Notes under the pieces: generated by a model
Databases searched by the model: none
Told to the model about the DNA's origin: nothing
What the model saw: only the letters and a program-made list of their open reading frames with translations
Made by a program: the position numbers and the translations under genes
In this document: positions 34,903 through 42,510 of the stretch, piece after piece
How the letters are laid out: each line of letters begins with the position of its first letter
Numbering within the stretch: position 1 is the first letter of the stretch
From: Cytobacillus oceanisediminis 2691
Lineage (GTDB): Bacteria > Bacillota > Bacilli > Bacillales > Cytobacillaceae
NCBI RefSeq assembly: GCF_007678455.1
Contig: NZ_VEEP01000001.1
Location: 310,001-374,000, forward strand
Length of the DNA: 64,000 nucleotides
Direction: 5' to 3'

Positions 34903-36135
34903 TTATTTTTGATTGGAGACAGTGGAAACCTTTGAATAAGGCTTTCCAATCTTAAGGAACTGCCTAATGACGAGGCCAGGCCCACCGAGCACGAAGAGAT
35001 AGCGCGCCTCGATGACTTGTTTCATTAAGGCAGCAAATGAACCTGAGATTTTCAAACCAAAGACTTTTCCTACGGCCGCCTTATTACCAATGGACGCTAC
35101 TGTTCCTTTATGGTGGTAAACGAAAGTTTTGAGCGGTTCACCCCTCAGGCTGGCAATTATATTTGGGCCGCATAGTTCTGCCTGCTGTATGGCCACCTGC
35201 GCAGTCGGAGGCAGGGCGTTTTTCTCATCCTTCATGAATAAGGCGGCATCCCCGATACAAAAGACATTTTCAAGTCCTTTTACCCGCAAATATTCATCGA
35301 CCGGAATGCGTCCTCTTGAAATGGGCAGGTCCAGTTTTTCCAGGAGGGTATTGCCACGGACACCGCCAGACCAGATCAAAGTCCTGGACGGAAGTACTTC
35401 TCCATTGTCAAATTCAATGGAAGTTGGAGAACATTCTAGTATTTTTGTAGATGTCATTAATTCAACGTTGTTCTTCTTTAAATAATTCGTTGTAAAATCA
35501 ATCGCTTCTTGATCAAACCCTGGCAGAACGGTTGGAGAAGCTTCGATATTGATGATTCTTGTTTCAGATAATGGAATATCATATGTGCGACAAAGCTTTG
35601 GCAAAGCTTCAATCAGTTCGCCAACCATTTCAATACCGGTAAAGCCTGCCCCGGCAACCGCAAATGTAAGTCTTGAAGGATCAGAATCTTCTTTGTAAGC
35701 AGCCATCTGTCTGAGAACATGGTTGTAGATGGCTTTAGTGCTCCTGAAGCTTTTAATTTTAAACGCATTTTCTTCTACTCCAGGGATACCAAAAGTAGCA
35801 ACATCAAAACCAAGGGAGATCAGCAAGTAGTCATATTCAATTTCATCTCCAGAATCCAGGCGGACCTTCTTTTCATCAAAGTCAACATCTTGTACGGTTC
35901 CTTTTTTGAACTGGACCTTATTTGTCTTGAGGAGGTCAGGGATATGCAATGTAATTTTATCGTCCGATGCAGTACCTGCACCTGTTTTATGAAGTTGGGT
36001 AGAAATATAATGGTAATCATGTTTATTGATCAATGTTACTTCAGCTTCGCCGTTCCTTAGAGATTTCTCAAGTTGGCGGCTTGTAATCAGTCCGCCATAT
36101 CCAGCGCCTAATATGACTATTTTGGGAGTCTTCAC
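34903..36135 (-). CDS. Type II NADH:quinone oxidoreductase-like flavoprotein (NDH-2)
   Basis: The 410-residue protein has an N-terminal FAD motif KIVILGAGYGGLITSRQL, a second dinucleotide motif FAVAGAGFTGIEMVGELIEA about residues 160-179 for NADH, and the FAD-contacting ENVFCIGDAALF near 280-291. A C-terminal amphipathic region (FGLKISGSFAALMKQVIEAR) probably docks to the membrane. This is the NDH-2 layout that passes electrons from NADH to menaquinone without pumping protons. GTG 36135 is chosen because AAGGA lies at good spacing; the ATG at 36189 lies upstream of a Rex site. Two Rex operators in the leader support an NADH-linked role. Confidence 0.85.
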   Translation of the reverse strand: MKTPKIVILGAGYGGLITSRQLEKSLRNGEAEVTLINKHDYHYISTQLHKTGAGTASDDKITLHIPDLLKTNKVQFKKGTVQDVDFDEKKVRLDSGDEIEYDYLLISLGFDVATFGIPGVEENAFKIKSFRSTKAIYNHVLRQMAAYKEDSDPSRLTFAVAGAGFTGIEMVGELIEALPKLCRTYDIPLSETRIINIEASPTVLPGFDQEAIDFTTNYLKKNNVELMTSTKILECSPTSIEFDNGEVLPSRTLIWSGGVRGNTLLEKLDLPISRGRIPVDEYLRVKGLENVFCIGDAALFMKDEKNALPPTAQVAIQQAELCGPNIIASLRGEPLKTFVYHHKGTVASIGNKAAVGKVFGLKISGSFAALMKQVIEARYLFVLGGPGLVIRQFLKIGKPYSKVSTVSNQK

Positions 36136-36161
36136 TGTATTTCCTTCTTTCTGGCTGTTTA

Positions 36162-36179
36162 TTGTGAAGTAATTCACAA
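36162..36179 (-). promoter_or_regulatory. Rex operator 1 (redox repressor site)
   Basis: TTGTGAAGTAATTCACAA matches the Rex consensus TTGTGAA-N4-TTCACAA exactly. It lies in the 5' leader of the NDH-2 gene, 27 bases before its start codon. Rex is displaced by NADH, giving feedback between the NADH/NAD+ ratio and NDH-2 expression, as known for ndh in B. subtilis. Confidence 0.88.
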
Positions 36180-36224
36180 GAAAGGGCAAAAAAATAAAAC
36201 TTGCAGTTGGTTTTTAATACCCTT

Positions 36225-36242
36225 TTGTGAAATATTTCACAT
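36225..36242 (-). promoter_or_regulatory. Rex operator 2
   Basis: TTGTGAAATATTTCACAT differs from the symmetric Rex consensus at only the last base. Its centre is 63 bp from that of operator 1, about six helical turns, so both sites face the same side of the DNA. Confidence 0.85.
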
Positions 36243-36255
36243 TGTTTATACCAAT

Positions 36256-36284
36256 AGAATACAATAATCCTATTTATATATCAA
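36256..36284 (-). promoter_or_regulatory. Sigma-A promoter candidate for the NDH-2 gene
   Basis: On the minus strand TTGATA (36284-36279) is followed after 17 bases by TATTCT (36261-36256). The predicted start near 36249 puts both Rex operators just downstream of the promoter. Confidence 0.5.
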
Positions 36285-36351
36285 GTCTTTTCATGCTGCT
36301 ATTTTTAACAAAAGTTTGAACAAAATTCTTGATTCTGCCGCACATATACAT

Positions 36352-36382
36352 AAAAAAGAGAGAGGGTACTTTCCCACTCTCC
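36352..36382 (-). terminator. Terminator of the PNPOx-like gene
   Basis: On the minus strand GGAGAGTGGG and CCCTCTCTC pair with one mismatch around AAAGTA, followed by TTTTTT. Confidence 0.7.
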
Positions 36383-36391
36383 ATCGGAAGT

Positions 36392-36811
36392 TTATAATTT
36401 CAATACTTCAGGCTCGCCATTGTCATTCATCAGCCGGATTGTTTCCGGCTTAATTTCTAAGATAATGAACTCGGGATCATTTGGACTTTCTATCCATTTC
36501 TTCATTCTTTCGTTCCAAAATTTATCCTTTAAGCTTTGTTCTTCCCGGATTGCAGCTTTGCCCTGCACTTCGATATAGGCGTCACCCATTCCTTCGCCTT
36601 CGTAGCCAAGCAGGATGTGGACATTGGCATTCTTTTCAATCTCTTCAGCTTTATATGTTTCCTTGCTGGTTGGGGTGTAAATTGTCAATTCTTCATGGAA
36701 GAAAGTCATATAGCGTGTGTGTGGCTTATTATCCACTACTGTCGCAAGGGTTCCTACCTTTGACTCACCGAGAACATCTTTGATTTTTTCCTTCAAAAGT
36801 TGTTGGTTCAT
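36392..36811 (-). CDS. Pyridoxamine 5'-phosphate oxidase-like protein (general stress protein 26 type)
   Basis: The 139-residue protein has the split beta-barrel of PNPOx-like flavin- or cofactor-binding proteins: KVGTLATVVDNKPHTRYMTFFH near residues 18-39, then LTIYTPTSKETYKAEEIEKN and VHILLGYEGEG. Its length and motif order match B. subtilis YdaG (GSP26). The reaction is unknown. AAGGAGG precedes the ATG. I looked for a sigma-B promoter and found a possible -35 (GTTTAT) but no convincing -10. Confidence 0.78.
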   Translation of the reverse strand: MNQQLLKEKIKDVLGESKVGTLATVVDNKPHTRYMTFFHEELTIYTPTSKETYKAEEIEKNANVHILLGYEGEGMGDAYIEVQGKAAIREEQSLKDKFWNERMKKWIESPNDPEFIILEIKPETIRLMNDNGEPEVLKL

Positions 36812-36869
36812 ATAGTTTCCTCCTTTTTGTTCACCTTCTTACTATTCTCTTTTTTAGCAGGGATAAACC

Positions 36870-36896
36870 AAACAGCCCTGGAATCCCAGGGCTGTT
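36870..36896 (-). terminator. Probable terminator
   Basis: ACAGCCCTGG and CCAGGGCTGT form a perfect 10-bp stem with a GATT-type loop just after the stop of the gene at 36898. The T run is weak. Confidence 0.65.
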
Positions 36897-36897
36897 G

Positions 36898-37137
36898 TTA
36901 TAATTCATTATCAATATCAACATTGTACTTCTTCTCACTTGAGGACGAATCCTTTGTATGATGACCGTCCTTTTCTTCTTGCTTTTCCTGATTGAGGTCT
37001 TCCATCGGAATCGTGTCTACTGTCAATTCACTTTTGTATCGATCATGGAGGCTTTTCGTCCGGGTTTCATACTGTTCCGGGTTGTCCATATTTTGAGTAT
37101 TATCTACTGGTATAGGCTTTTTATCATCTTTTTTCAT
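36898..37137 (-). CDS. Small hydrophilic hypothetical protein, 79 residues
   Basis: The frame follows AGGTGAG at good spacing. The product is rich in Asp, Glu, Lys, Asn and Ser (DDKKPIPVDNTQNMDNPEQY, SSSSEKKYNVDIDNEL) with no hydrophobic core, so it is probably disordered. No family is recognised. The neighbouring short gene upstream on the same strand encodes a similar type of polypeptide. Confidence 0.6.
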   Translation of the reverse strand: MKKDDKKPIPVDNTQNMDNPEQYETRTKSLHDRYKSELTVDTIPMEDLNQEKQEEKDGHHTKDSSSSEKKYNVDIDNEL

Positions 37138-37184
37138 AATTTCTCACCTCACTGATTAATTCTTACGGGTATCGCACTTAAGGC

Positions 37185-37306
37185 CTACTTATCATTTTTC
37201 GACTCTTCCTGAGGTTTTACTGGATCCCTTTGAGGCTCGATATCCTTTTTGTGCGCTTGCTTATTCTCCTGTTCTGGTGAACCATCATTGTGTTTTTTTC
37301 TGGCAT
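37185..37306 (-). CDS. Small hydrophilic protein requiring a one-base slip at an A7 run
   Basis: ATG 37306 has a perfect AAAAGGAGG site upstream and opens MPEK. Directly after the fourth codon lies a run of seven A (37298-37292). In the encoded frame translation soon turns into unlikely sequence and stops. If one A is added (A8), the frame continues for about 40 residues as MPEKKHNDGSPEQENKQAHK and then KDIEPQRDPVKPQEESKNDK to the TAG at 37185. That second frame has typical hydrophilic Bacillus small-protein composition and extends open upstream without a start. So the gene either uses slippage at A7, is mutated, or holds a sequencing error. Confidence 0.55.
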
Positions 37307-37593
37307 GATAAAACCTCCTTTTAATTGAAAATACCCTTTCATACCAATTTAAAACAAACTCCACTGTGAGCAGGGAAGCCCTCATACAAAATGGATAAAG
37401 GCAGCACCCATTAAATACCTCAAAGTACAACCGAATGATTTTCATAAATGCGGGGTACGGAATTGACCAGTATTCACCATAAACAATTAAATCGTGAATT
37501 CCAATTAACCACCCTGTCCAATGTCTTTTGTGCCAGGAAACTTCATATAGTTAGAATGTATGTTTAATTATTTGGATATGGAGGGGGAGCGTG

Positions 37594-38325
37594 ATGATTA
37601 TCATCCGGTTTCCAGATGCTGCAGGCAAGCAAAAGCTGCAAAATCTGTCTGGGAAACAGAGGGAAATATACGACCATCTGGATCATAGCCTGACTTTGTT
37701 TGAGTTTGATTCAACCTTTCAGCTCCTATTTGAAATCAGGCTCAGGGAAAATATCATTGAAGCGGCACTGAAACTGAAAGATGCTTCGGTGGCCTTCACT
37801 TCATTCAAATACTCTAAATTCAATCCGATTTATTGGACAAAAGGACCAAGTGGTTATCTTTTGAATCCAAATGTACGGCCGTCTGATGCCATATCTGATA
37901 TTTTTAACAATGGGCAGGAGTATGGGTTTGAATGCTCTACCGCAATGGTGATCATTTTTTATAAAGCAGTCCTTGAATCCATCAGAGTGGCGGATTTTAA
38001 CTATTTATTCAGGGGGCTGCTTGTATGGAACTGGAATTATGACCCTGATTTAGCCATCATCACCTTGGAAGGGAGTGAGTTCATCCCCGGCGATGTCGTC
38101 TATTTCATGAATCCCGATTTCGAAATGCCCATCTGGCGAGGCGAAAACGCGGTTGTTCTGGGAAAAGGGCTATACTATGGGCATGGAATTGGAATTGGCA
38201 CGGCGAAGGAAATGATCGAGGCACTTAACACCCTTCGGAAAGAAGGCTCGACAACATCTGCCTTTATGCTGCAGCAACATAGCAGGCTGAACTCGAAATA
38301 CTTGTCCCAGTTCTCCGACAGATAA
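37594..38325 (+). CDS. tgl: Spore-coat protein-glutamine gamma-glutamyltransferase (transglutaminase)
   Basis: The 243-residue protein matches bacterial Tgl in length (B. subtilis 245) and in its catalytic block YGFECSTAMVIIFYKAVL with Cys114. The downstream FIPGDVVYFMNPDFEMPIWR and GKGLYYGHGIGIGTAKEMIE blocks supply the remaining active-site region. Tgl cross-links Gln and Lys side chains of coat proteins during sporulation. I start at the ATG 4 bases after GAGGGGGAG; the GTG directly before it lies too close. It is a single gene with a terminator. Confidence 0.93.
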   Translation: MIIIRFPDAAGKQKLQNLSGKQREIYDHLDHSLTLFEFDSTFQLLFEIRLRENIIEAALKLKDASVAFTSFKYSKFNPIYWTKGPSGYLLNPNVRPSDAISDIFNNGQEYGFECSTAMVIIFYKAVLESIRVADFNYLFRGLLVWNWNYDPDLAIITLEGSEFIPGDVVYFMNPDFEMPIWRGENAVVLGKGLYYGHGIGIGTAKEMIEALNTLRKEGSTTSAFMLQQHSRLNSKYLSQFSDR

Positions 38326-38340
38326 TCCCAGAAAACAGTA

Positions 38341-38369
38341 AAAGGCTGGCTGTATTGCCGGTCTTTTTT
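38341..38369 (+). terminator. Rho-independent terminator of tgl
   Basis: AGGCTGGC pairs with GCCGGTCT using G-T wobbles around TGTATT, followed by six T. Confidence 0.7.
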
Positions 38370-38524
38370 GCTGCTCCTTTCTGCTCATTTTTTTTAAAGC
38401 GATTTCTTATACAATTTACGAGGCATAGTTTTAGAAATTGGGGGAATATAAAAAGAGACATATTCTATACGTTTCTAGGTTCCGAATGTGGAATTTATAG
38501 GCAGTTAAAAAGGGAGTTTTGGAA

Positions 38525-39997
38525 ATGAGATTATCAAAAGTACTTGAAGCCCTCGGCAACAGTTTGAAAAAATACATAAACGATGCAGATCCTGAATTGA
38601 CAGGTATACAAATGGATTCACGCAAGGTGAAGCCTGGGGATTTGTTTGTTGCGATTTCTGGTTTTCAAATTGATGGTCACCAGTTTATTCAAGAAGCAAT
38701 TGAAAAAGGTGCTGCTGCCGTTATTGGAGAAAATGAGCTTGAACTTGCTGTACCGTATATCCAGGTATTTGACAGCAGACTGGCTCTAGGGAGAGCTGCA
38801 AGTACTTATTATCAACATCCGTCAAGGAAGCATACAGTGATTGGCATTACAGGCACAAATGGAAAAACGACGGTTTCTTATATATTAAAGCATATTCTTG
38901 AGCATGCCGGCAAAAGCTGTTCTTTGCTCGGAACGGTGTCTTATATTATAAATAATGAAGTGTACAAGCCTTCGAATACTACTCCGGATGCTTTGCAAAT
39001 CCAGGAATTAATGGCAGCCAGCAATGATGAATTTGTTGTTCTTGAGATATCATCACATGCCTTGAAGCAATATCGTATTGAAGGATTGGAACTGGATTAC
39101 GGATTGTTCACGAACCTTTCCCATGACCATCTGGATTATCATCCGACGATTGAGGATTATTTCGAGGCAAAAACACTGATGTACAATTACATGAAGCAAG
39201 AAGGTTCAGCAGTTGTCAGCATGTTGACCGAGTGGGGAGAAAAGCTGGCCGATCTATTAAGTGCCAAGGAAATCCCTGTCTATTCAATGGGGAATCACGA
39301 AACAGATGATTTGAAAATAGAGGATATCAGGCTGAATGGTTCGACAAGGTTTGATGTCAAGATGGGAGGGATTGTCTATTCTTTAAGTTTCCCTTCTCCT
39401 GGTCTCCATAATGTCTATAATGCTGCAATGGCCTTTTTGACAGCAATAAAAATCGGCATTCACCCTGATGTGATCACTGATGCATTAAAGACGTTCCCTG
39501 GTGTGCCGGGGAGGTTCGAAATGATTTCACATCCAGAAGGTGCAACATTCATTATTGACTATGCCCACACGCAGGACGCGATAGAATATTGTCTGCATGC
39601 GGCACAAGAACATGATGCTGTGAAGATAAAGCATATATTCGGGTTTCGCGGAGAGCGGGACAAGACGAAGAGAGAGCATATGGTAAAGACGTCTGCGGCC
39701 ATGAGTGATGAATTCATTTTGACATTCGATGACTTGAACGGCGTTTCAGAAGATGAAATGGAGAATGAGCTGAAGGAATTGAATGAACGGTTTGGGATGA
39801 AAAAGGGAAGGGTAATCACCGACAGGACGATTGCGATCCAGGAAGCTTGGGAAAGTGCCGGGATGGGTGAATGGGTCCTCATCACCGGCAAAGGACCCGA
39901 GGAATATCAGACCATATATGAACTTCCCACATCTTCCGATAAAGAGACGCTGTTATACTTACAAAAACAGCAGGATAAAGAAAAAATAATCGGTTGA
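38525..39997 (+). CDS. MurE-type UDP-MurNAc-tripeptide synthetase paralogue with altered specificity motif
   Basis: The 490-residue Mur ligase has an N-terminal UDP-binding domain (TGIQMDSRKVKPGDLFVAI), the ATP loop GTNGKTT at residues 110-116, the carbamylated-lysine region DYFEAKTLMYNYM and the C-terminal domain beginning near HPEGATFIIDYAHTQDAIEY. Where meso-DAP-adding MurE has DNPR, this protein reads TFDDLNGVSEDE, so DAP recognition is doubtful. It stands alone, far from any cell-wall cluster, and is probably a second MurE-like enzyme adding another amino acid or acting on another substrate. ATG 38525 follows AAAGGGAG; the TTG 6 bases earlier is less well placed. Confidence 0.82.
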   Translation: MRLSKVLEALGNSLKKYINDADPELTGIQMDSRKVKPGDLFVAISGFQIDGHQFIQEAIEKGAAAVIGENELELAVPYIQVFDSRLALGRAASTYYQHPSRKHTVIGITGTNGKTTVSYILKHILEHAGKSCSLLGTVSYIINNEVYKPSNTTPDALQIQELMAASNDEFVVLEISSHALKQYRIEGLELDYGLFTNLSHDHLDYHPTIEDYFEAKTLMYNYMKQEGSAVVSMLTEWGEKLADLLSAKEIPVYSMGNHETDDLKIEDIRLNGSTRFDVKMGGIVYSLSFPSPGLHNVYNAAMAFLTAIKIGIHPDVITDALKTFPGVPGRFEMISHPEGATFIIDYAHTQDAIEYCLHAAQEHDAVKIKHIFGFRGERDKTKREHMVKTSAAMSDEFILTFDDLNGVSEDEMENELKELNERFGMKKGRVITDRTIAIQEAWESAGMGEWVLITGKGPEEYQTIYELPTSSDKETLLYLQKQQDKEKIIG

Positions 39998-40000
39998 ACA

Positions 40001-40042
40001 ATCCACAGGCTGAGTAGTTACAGCCTGTGGATTTATTCTTTT
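40001..40042 (+). terminator. Rho-independent terminator
   Basis: ATCCACAGGCT and AGCCTGTGGAT form an 11-bp stem with a 10-base loop and a T-rich tail. Confidence 0.85.
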
Positions 40043-40087
40043 AAATGATCTGTTAAAGCCGAATGTTGTTTTTACATCTGTTGATAG

Positions 40088-40335
40088 TAGTGGAAGACGC
40101 GTAGACTCCTCCGAAAATGCTAACGCATTTCCATCGGGCGTGGGCTGATTCGAGGATGCAATTCAGTGTCCTGCGGGCGCAGCTGGTCAGGTGAGACCCC
40201 GCAGGAGCAAGCGACGAGGAGGCTCAGCGCCAGCCAAGAAGAATTTGGTCTTTGAAAAAGCTGGCACTTGAGCTTTTTCATAATTCTTCCCCCGCGGAAA
40301 GCGAAGCGCCTGGAACGAAAATCAACAGTCTTGTT
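40088..40335 (+). repeat. Long Bacillaceae-type intergenic repeat element
   Basis: The segment runs from GTGGAAGACGCG to GCGCCTGGAACGAAAATCAACAG-like sequence. It contains a perfect inverted repeat CCTGCGGG/CCCGCAGG (40172-40206), the block AGCGACGAGGAGGCTCAGCG, and GCGGAAAGCGAAGCGCCTGG. Elements with these blocks are scattered between genes in Bacillaceae. Here it also has inserted or diverged parts (for example ATGCTAACGCAT). It fills most of the 500-base gap between the MurE-like gene and the MIP18 gene. An 86-codon frame across it (40120-40380, minus) is not called. Confidence 0.7.
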
Positions 40336-40505
40336 TAACAGAGCATTTTTAAAATAAACCTTTTTGTAAGGAAATGACACAAATTAGCCTTTTAATCATG
40401 ACAATAATATGAAATGTGATGTGATTAACTCCAAATTTTTTCCACCATCTTTTATCATATAAGTAAGTATTATAAGGCATGACTTTGCGGGAGGAGGTAC
40501 TCAAT

Positions 40506-40805
40506 ATGGATAAAGTGGATATTTATAAAATGCTCGAAGAGGTAAAAGAACCAATGCTGGGAGTCGATATTGTGAACCTTGGCCTTGTCTATGAAGTCAG
40601 TGTCAAGGACGATCGTGATGTGGAAATCGTGATGACCACCAGGAATGAGAACTGTATGCTTGCTGACTATATCGCCCTCTCTGCTAGGGAACATTTGACA
40701 GACCAGATAAAAAACCTGGAGCATATCGACATCAAAATGGTTTCCGCCCCAAAATGGACTAAGGATCGCATGACGAGATATGCGAAATTTTTACTGGATC
40801 TTTAA
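40506..40805 (+). CDS. MIP18/DUF59-family metal-sulfur cluster assembly factor
   Basis: The 99-residue protein fits the MIP18 (DUF59) family: helix LEEVKEPMLGVDIVNLGLVY, strand VEIVMTTRNENCMLADYIAL with a single Cys, and a C-terminal strand DIKMVSAPKWTKDRMTRYAK. Members such as SufT and PaaD help place or mature Fe-S clusters. The usual TxxxCP reads TTRNENCM here. ATG 40506 follows GGGAGGAGG at good spacing; the frame upstream lacks a ribosome site. It is not linked to a suf cluster in this window. Confidence 0.8.
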   Translation: MDKVDIYKMLEEVKEPMLGVDIVNLGLVYEVSVKDDRDVEIVMTTRNENCMLADYIALSAREHLTDQIKNLEHIDIKMVSAPKWTKDRMTRYAKFLLDL

Positions 40806-40959
40806 CATAAGTGAGAAGATTGCAGCTTATATTGCGATCTTTTTTTGTTTCCATTCTACAAAAGTTATCTTGGAATTTCTTCCATACCCCAATATAAGTT
40901 TACTTTTAAACGAATTGTCTTTTAGAATGTGAGTTGGGGGAAAAATGGAGGCATTAATT

Positions 40960-41325
40960 ATGATTTATAAAAAAATATCAGGAATCAACTTGTGGAAATT
41001 GAACAGGACATTAAAGAAACTGGCGTTTGCAAGGATGGAATTGGAGAAACAGATGAGGAAAGAATTGATCGTCGTCCTGCTGGAGCCGAAAAAGGATAAT
41101 GTGCTTTCCAGTCCGGAGGAGAGACAGGAAATTGAAAGGGCAGTGCTGGAATTAAGCGGGTTTGAGACATTGAGGATTTGCCTGCTTGAAGACTGCAAGC
41201 CGGTATACAGGGAAAAACTGACGAACAATGGAATATCAAGATGGCTGGAAATACCGGTGAAGCCGTTGATTACATATGAGTTTTTGTATGCGAACGAGGA
41301 AGTCCAAATGCAAAAAATTGGATAG
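40960..41325 (+). CDS. Hypothetical protein, 121 residues
   Basis: I recognise no family. The product has a basic helical N-terminal half (LWKLNRTLKKLAFARMELEK, QMRKELIVVLLEPKKDNVLS) and a mixed C-terminal half with two Cys (RICLLEDCKPVYREK). It has no signal peptide. ATG 40960 has GGAGG 8 bases upstream; an in-frame ATG at 40945 has GGGGG only 4 bases upstream and adds five residues. Confidence 0.55.
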   Translation: MIYKKISGINLWKLNRTLKKLAFARMELEKQMRKELIVVLLEPKKDNVLSSPEERQEIERAVLELSGFETLRICLLEDCKPVYREKLTNNGISRWLEIPVKPLITYEFLYANEEVQMQKIG

Positions 41326-41473
41326 CAACAGGCAGAAAGAGAACCTCCATGGTTCTTTTTTTTATTGGCATTTTTTAAATATTGAATTGGGCTAGTATTT
41401 TTTTTGGTGTTTAATTGCACAAATGTCCCGGGTTGAATAGGATATAGGGACACAAAAAAAGGAGGTTGTTACG

Positions 41474-41572
41474 ATGTCAGATGGATGCGGCTACGGCGGA
41501 GGTTTTGCTTTGCTTGTTGTTTTGTTCATTCTTTTAATCATTATCGGAGCGTCTTGGGGTTTCGGTTACTAA
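41474..41572 (+). CDS. YjcZ-family sporulation peptide (copy 1, 32 residues)
   Basis: ATG 41474 follows AAAGGAGG and encodes a 32-residue peptide: SDGCGYGGG, then one hydrophobic helix [18 protein letters not shown], ending GFGY. A Gly/Cys/Tyr-rich head with a single short membrane helix is the YjcZ-type sporulation peptide pattern. Role unknown; probably membrane- or coat-associated during sporulation. A related peptide is encoded 26 bases downstream. Confidence 0.82.
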   Translation: MSDGCGYGGGFALLVVLFILLIIIGASWGFGY

Positions 41573-41598
41573 AGTGAACTTCAATAGGAGGTTTTAAA

Positions 41599-41733
41599 AT
41601 GTACGGATATGGCGGATGCTGTGGTTATGGCGGCTATGGCGTAGGAGGAGTTGGATACGGCAGCGGATTTGTATTGATCGTTGTGCTGTTTATCCTCTTG
41701 ATTATCGTCGGCTGCTCATGCTATCGCTACTAA
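41599..41733 (+). CDS. YjcZ-family sporulation peptide (copy 2, 44 residues)
   Basis: ATG 41599 follows ATAGGAGG and encodes [20 protein letters not shown], then the helix [18 protein letters not shown] and the tail YRY. It shares the helix ([10 protein letters not shown] pattern) with copy 1 and has a longer Gly/Tyr/Cys head. Four Cys residues could allow cross-linking. The pair likely arose by duplication and forms a small operon ended by the hairpin at 41800. Confidence 0.82.
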   Translation: MYGYGGCCGYGGYGVGGVGYGSGFVLIVVLFILLIIVGCSCYRY

Positions 41734-41799
41734 TGATACTCTAGCGTCTTGGTCAGTTACGACAAGCGCCTTGAGCGATAAGTGATCGATGTTAGTGAT

Positions 41800-41836
41800 A
41801 AAAAGGTGTTTGAGCCATTGGTTCAAGCACCTTTTT
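41800..41836 (+). terminator. Rho-independent terminator
   Basis: AAAAAGGTGTTTGA pairs with TTCAAGCACCTTTTT using one G-T wobble. Confidence 0.75.
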
Positions 41837-41982
41837 CATATTATCGGACACAATTTTGGTTATATAGCACGATGAAAAAAATATAAATTCCTGTTATTTT
41901 TAGATAAATTAAAAATATTCCGAAAATAGTGTTGCTTTTTTCGTGCTTGTTCGTCTAACTGTTTGTAAAAGGGGGGAGAAAT

Positions 41983-42510
41983 TTGAGCGATTATTACAAC
42001 ATTCATTTCCAAAAGGTATATGAGGAATACAGTGATAAGGTATTCGGCTATCTGCTGCTATTGACAGGAAAGAAGGAAGTCGCGGAAGATTTAACCCAGG
42101 AAACTTTTCTAAGAGTGTACAAGAACATTAACCAATTTAATGGAGACTCGCAAATTTTCACATGGCTGGTGAAAATAGCACGGAATGTGGCGATTGACCA
42201 CTTAAGAAGGGGAAGAAGGCTGCGGTTTTTTTCATTGGACAAGTATGCGATCCAATCAAGTCAGCCTTCTCCGGTAGAGATTATCGTAAAAGGAGAAAAG
42301 ACATCGCTTCTTTACAAAGCAATCAAAGCATTGAAGCTAAGTTACCAGGAAGTGTTGATTTTAAGGAAGATCAAGGAATTTTCAATTAGGGAAACTGCCT
42401 TGATTCTTGGATGGAGCGAAAGTAAAGTGAAAATCACCACTTCCAGGGCAATGGCCGCCCTAAAAAAAGAGTTGAAGAGAAGAGGGGAACTAATTGAGGA
42501 AATCATTTGA
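41983..42510 (+). CDS. ECF RNA polymerase sigma factor (SigX-like)
   Basis: The 175-residue protein has region 2 (VYEEYSDKVFGYLLLLTGKK, DLTQETFLRVYKNINQF, FTWLVKIARNVAIDHLRR) and region 4 (LSYQEVLILRKIKEFSIRET, ILGWSESKVKITTSRAMAAL), separated by a short linker. This is a group 4 sigma factor. It resembles SigX of B. subtilis most, but I cannot assign orthology. The TTG follows GGGGGGAG. A possible autoregulatory site, TGTTGC-N16-CGTC, lies at 41930-41955. The next gene overlaps by 17 bases and looks like its anti-sigma factor. Confidence 0.85.
   Translation: MSDYYNIHFQKVYEEYSDKVFGYLLLLTGKKEVAEDLTQETFLRVYKNINQFNGDSQIFTWLVKIARNVAIDHLRRGRRLRFFSLDKYAIQSSQPSPVEIIVKGEKTSLLYKAIKALKLSYQEVLILRKIKEFSIRETALILGWSESKVKITTSRAMAALKKELKRRGELIEEII

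Noticed and set aside
36812-36870. Sigma-B promoter for the PNPOx-like stress gene
   Set aside because: A GTTTAT -35 is present, but no GGGWAW -10 follows at the right distance.
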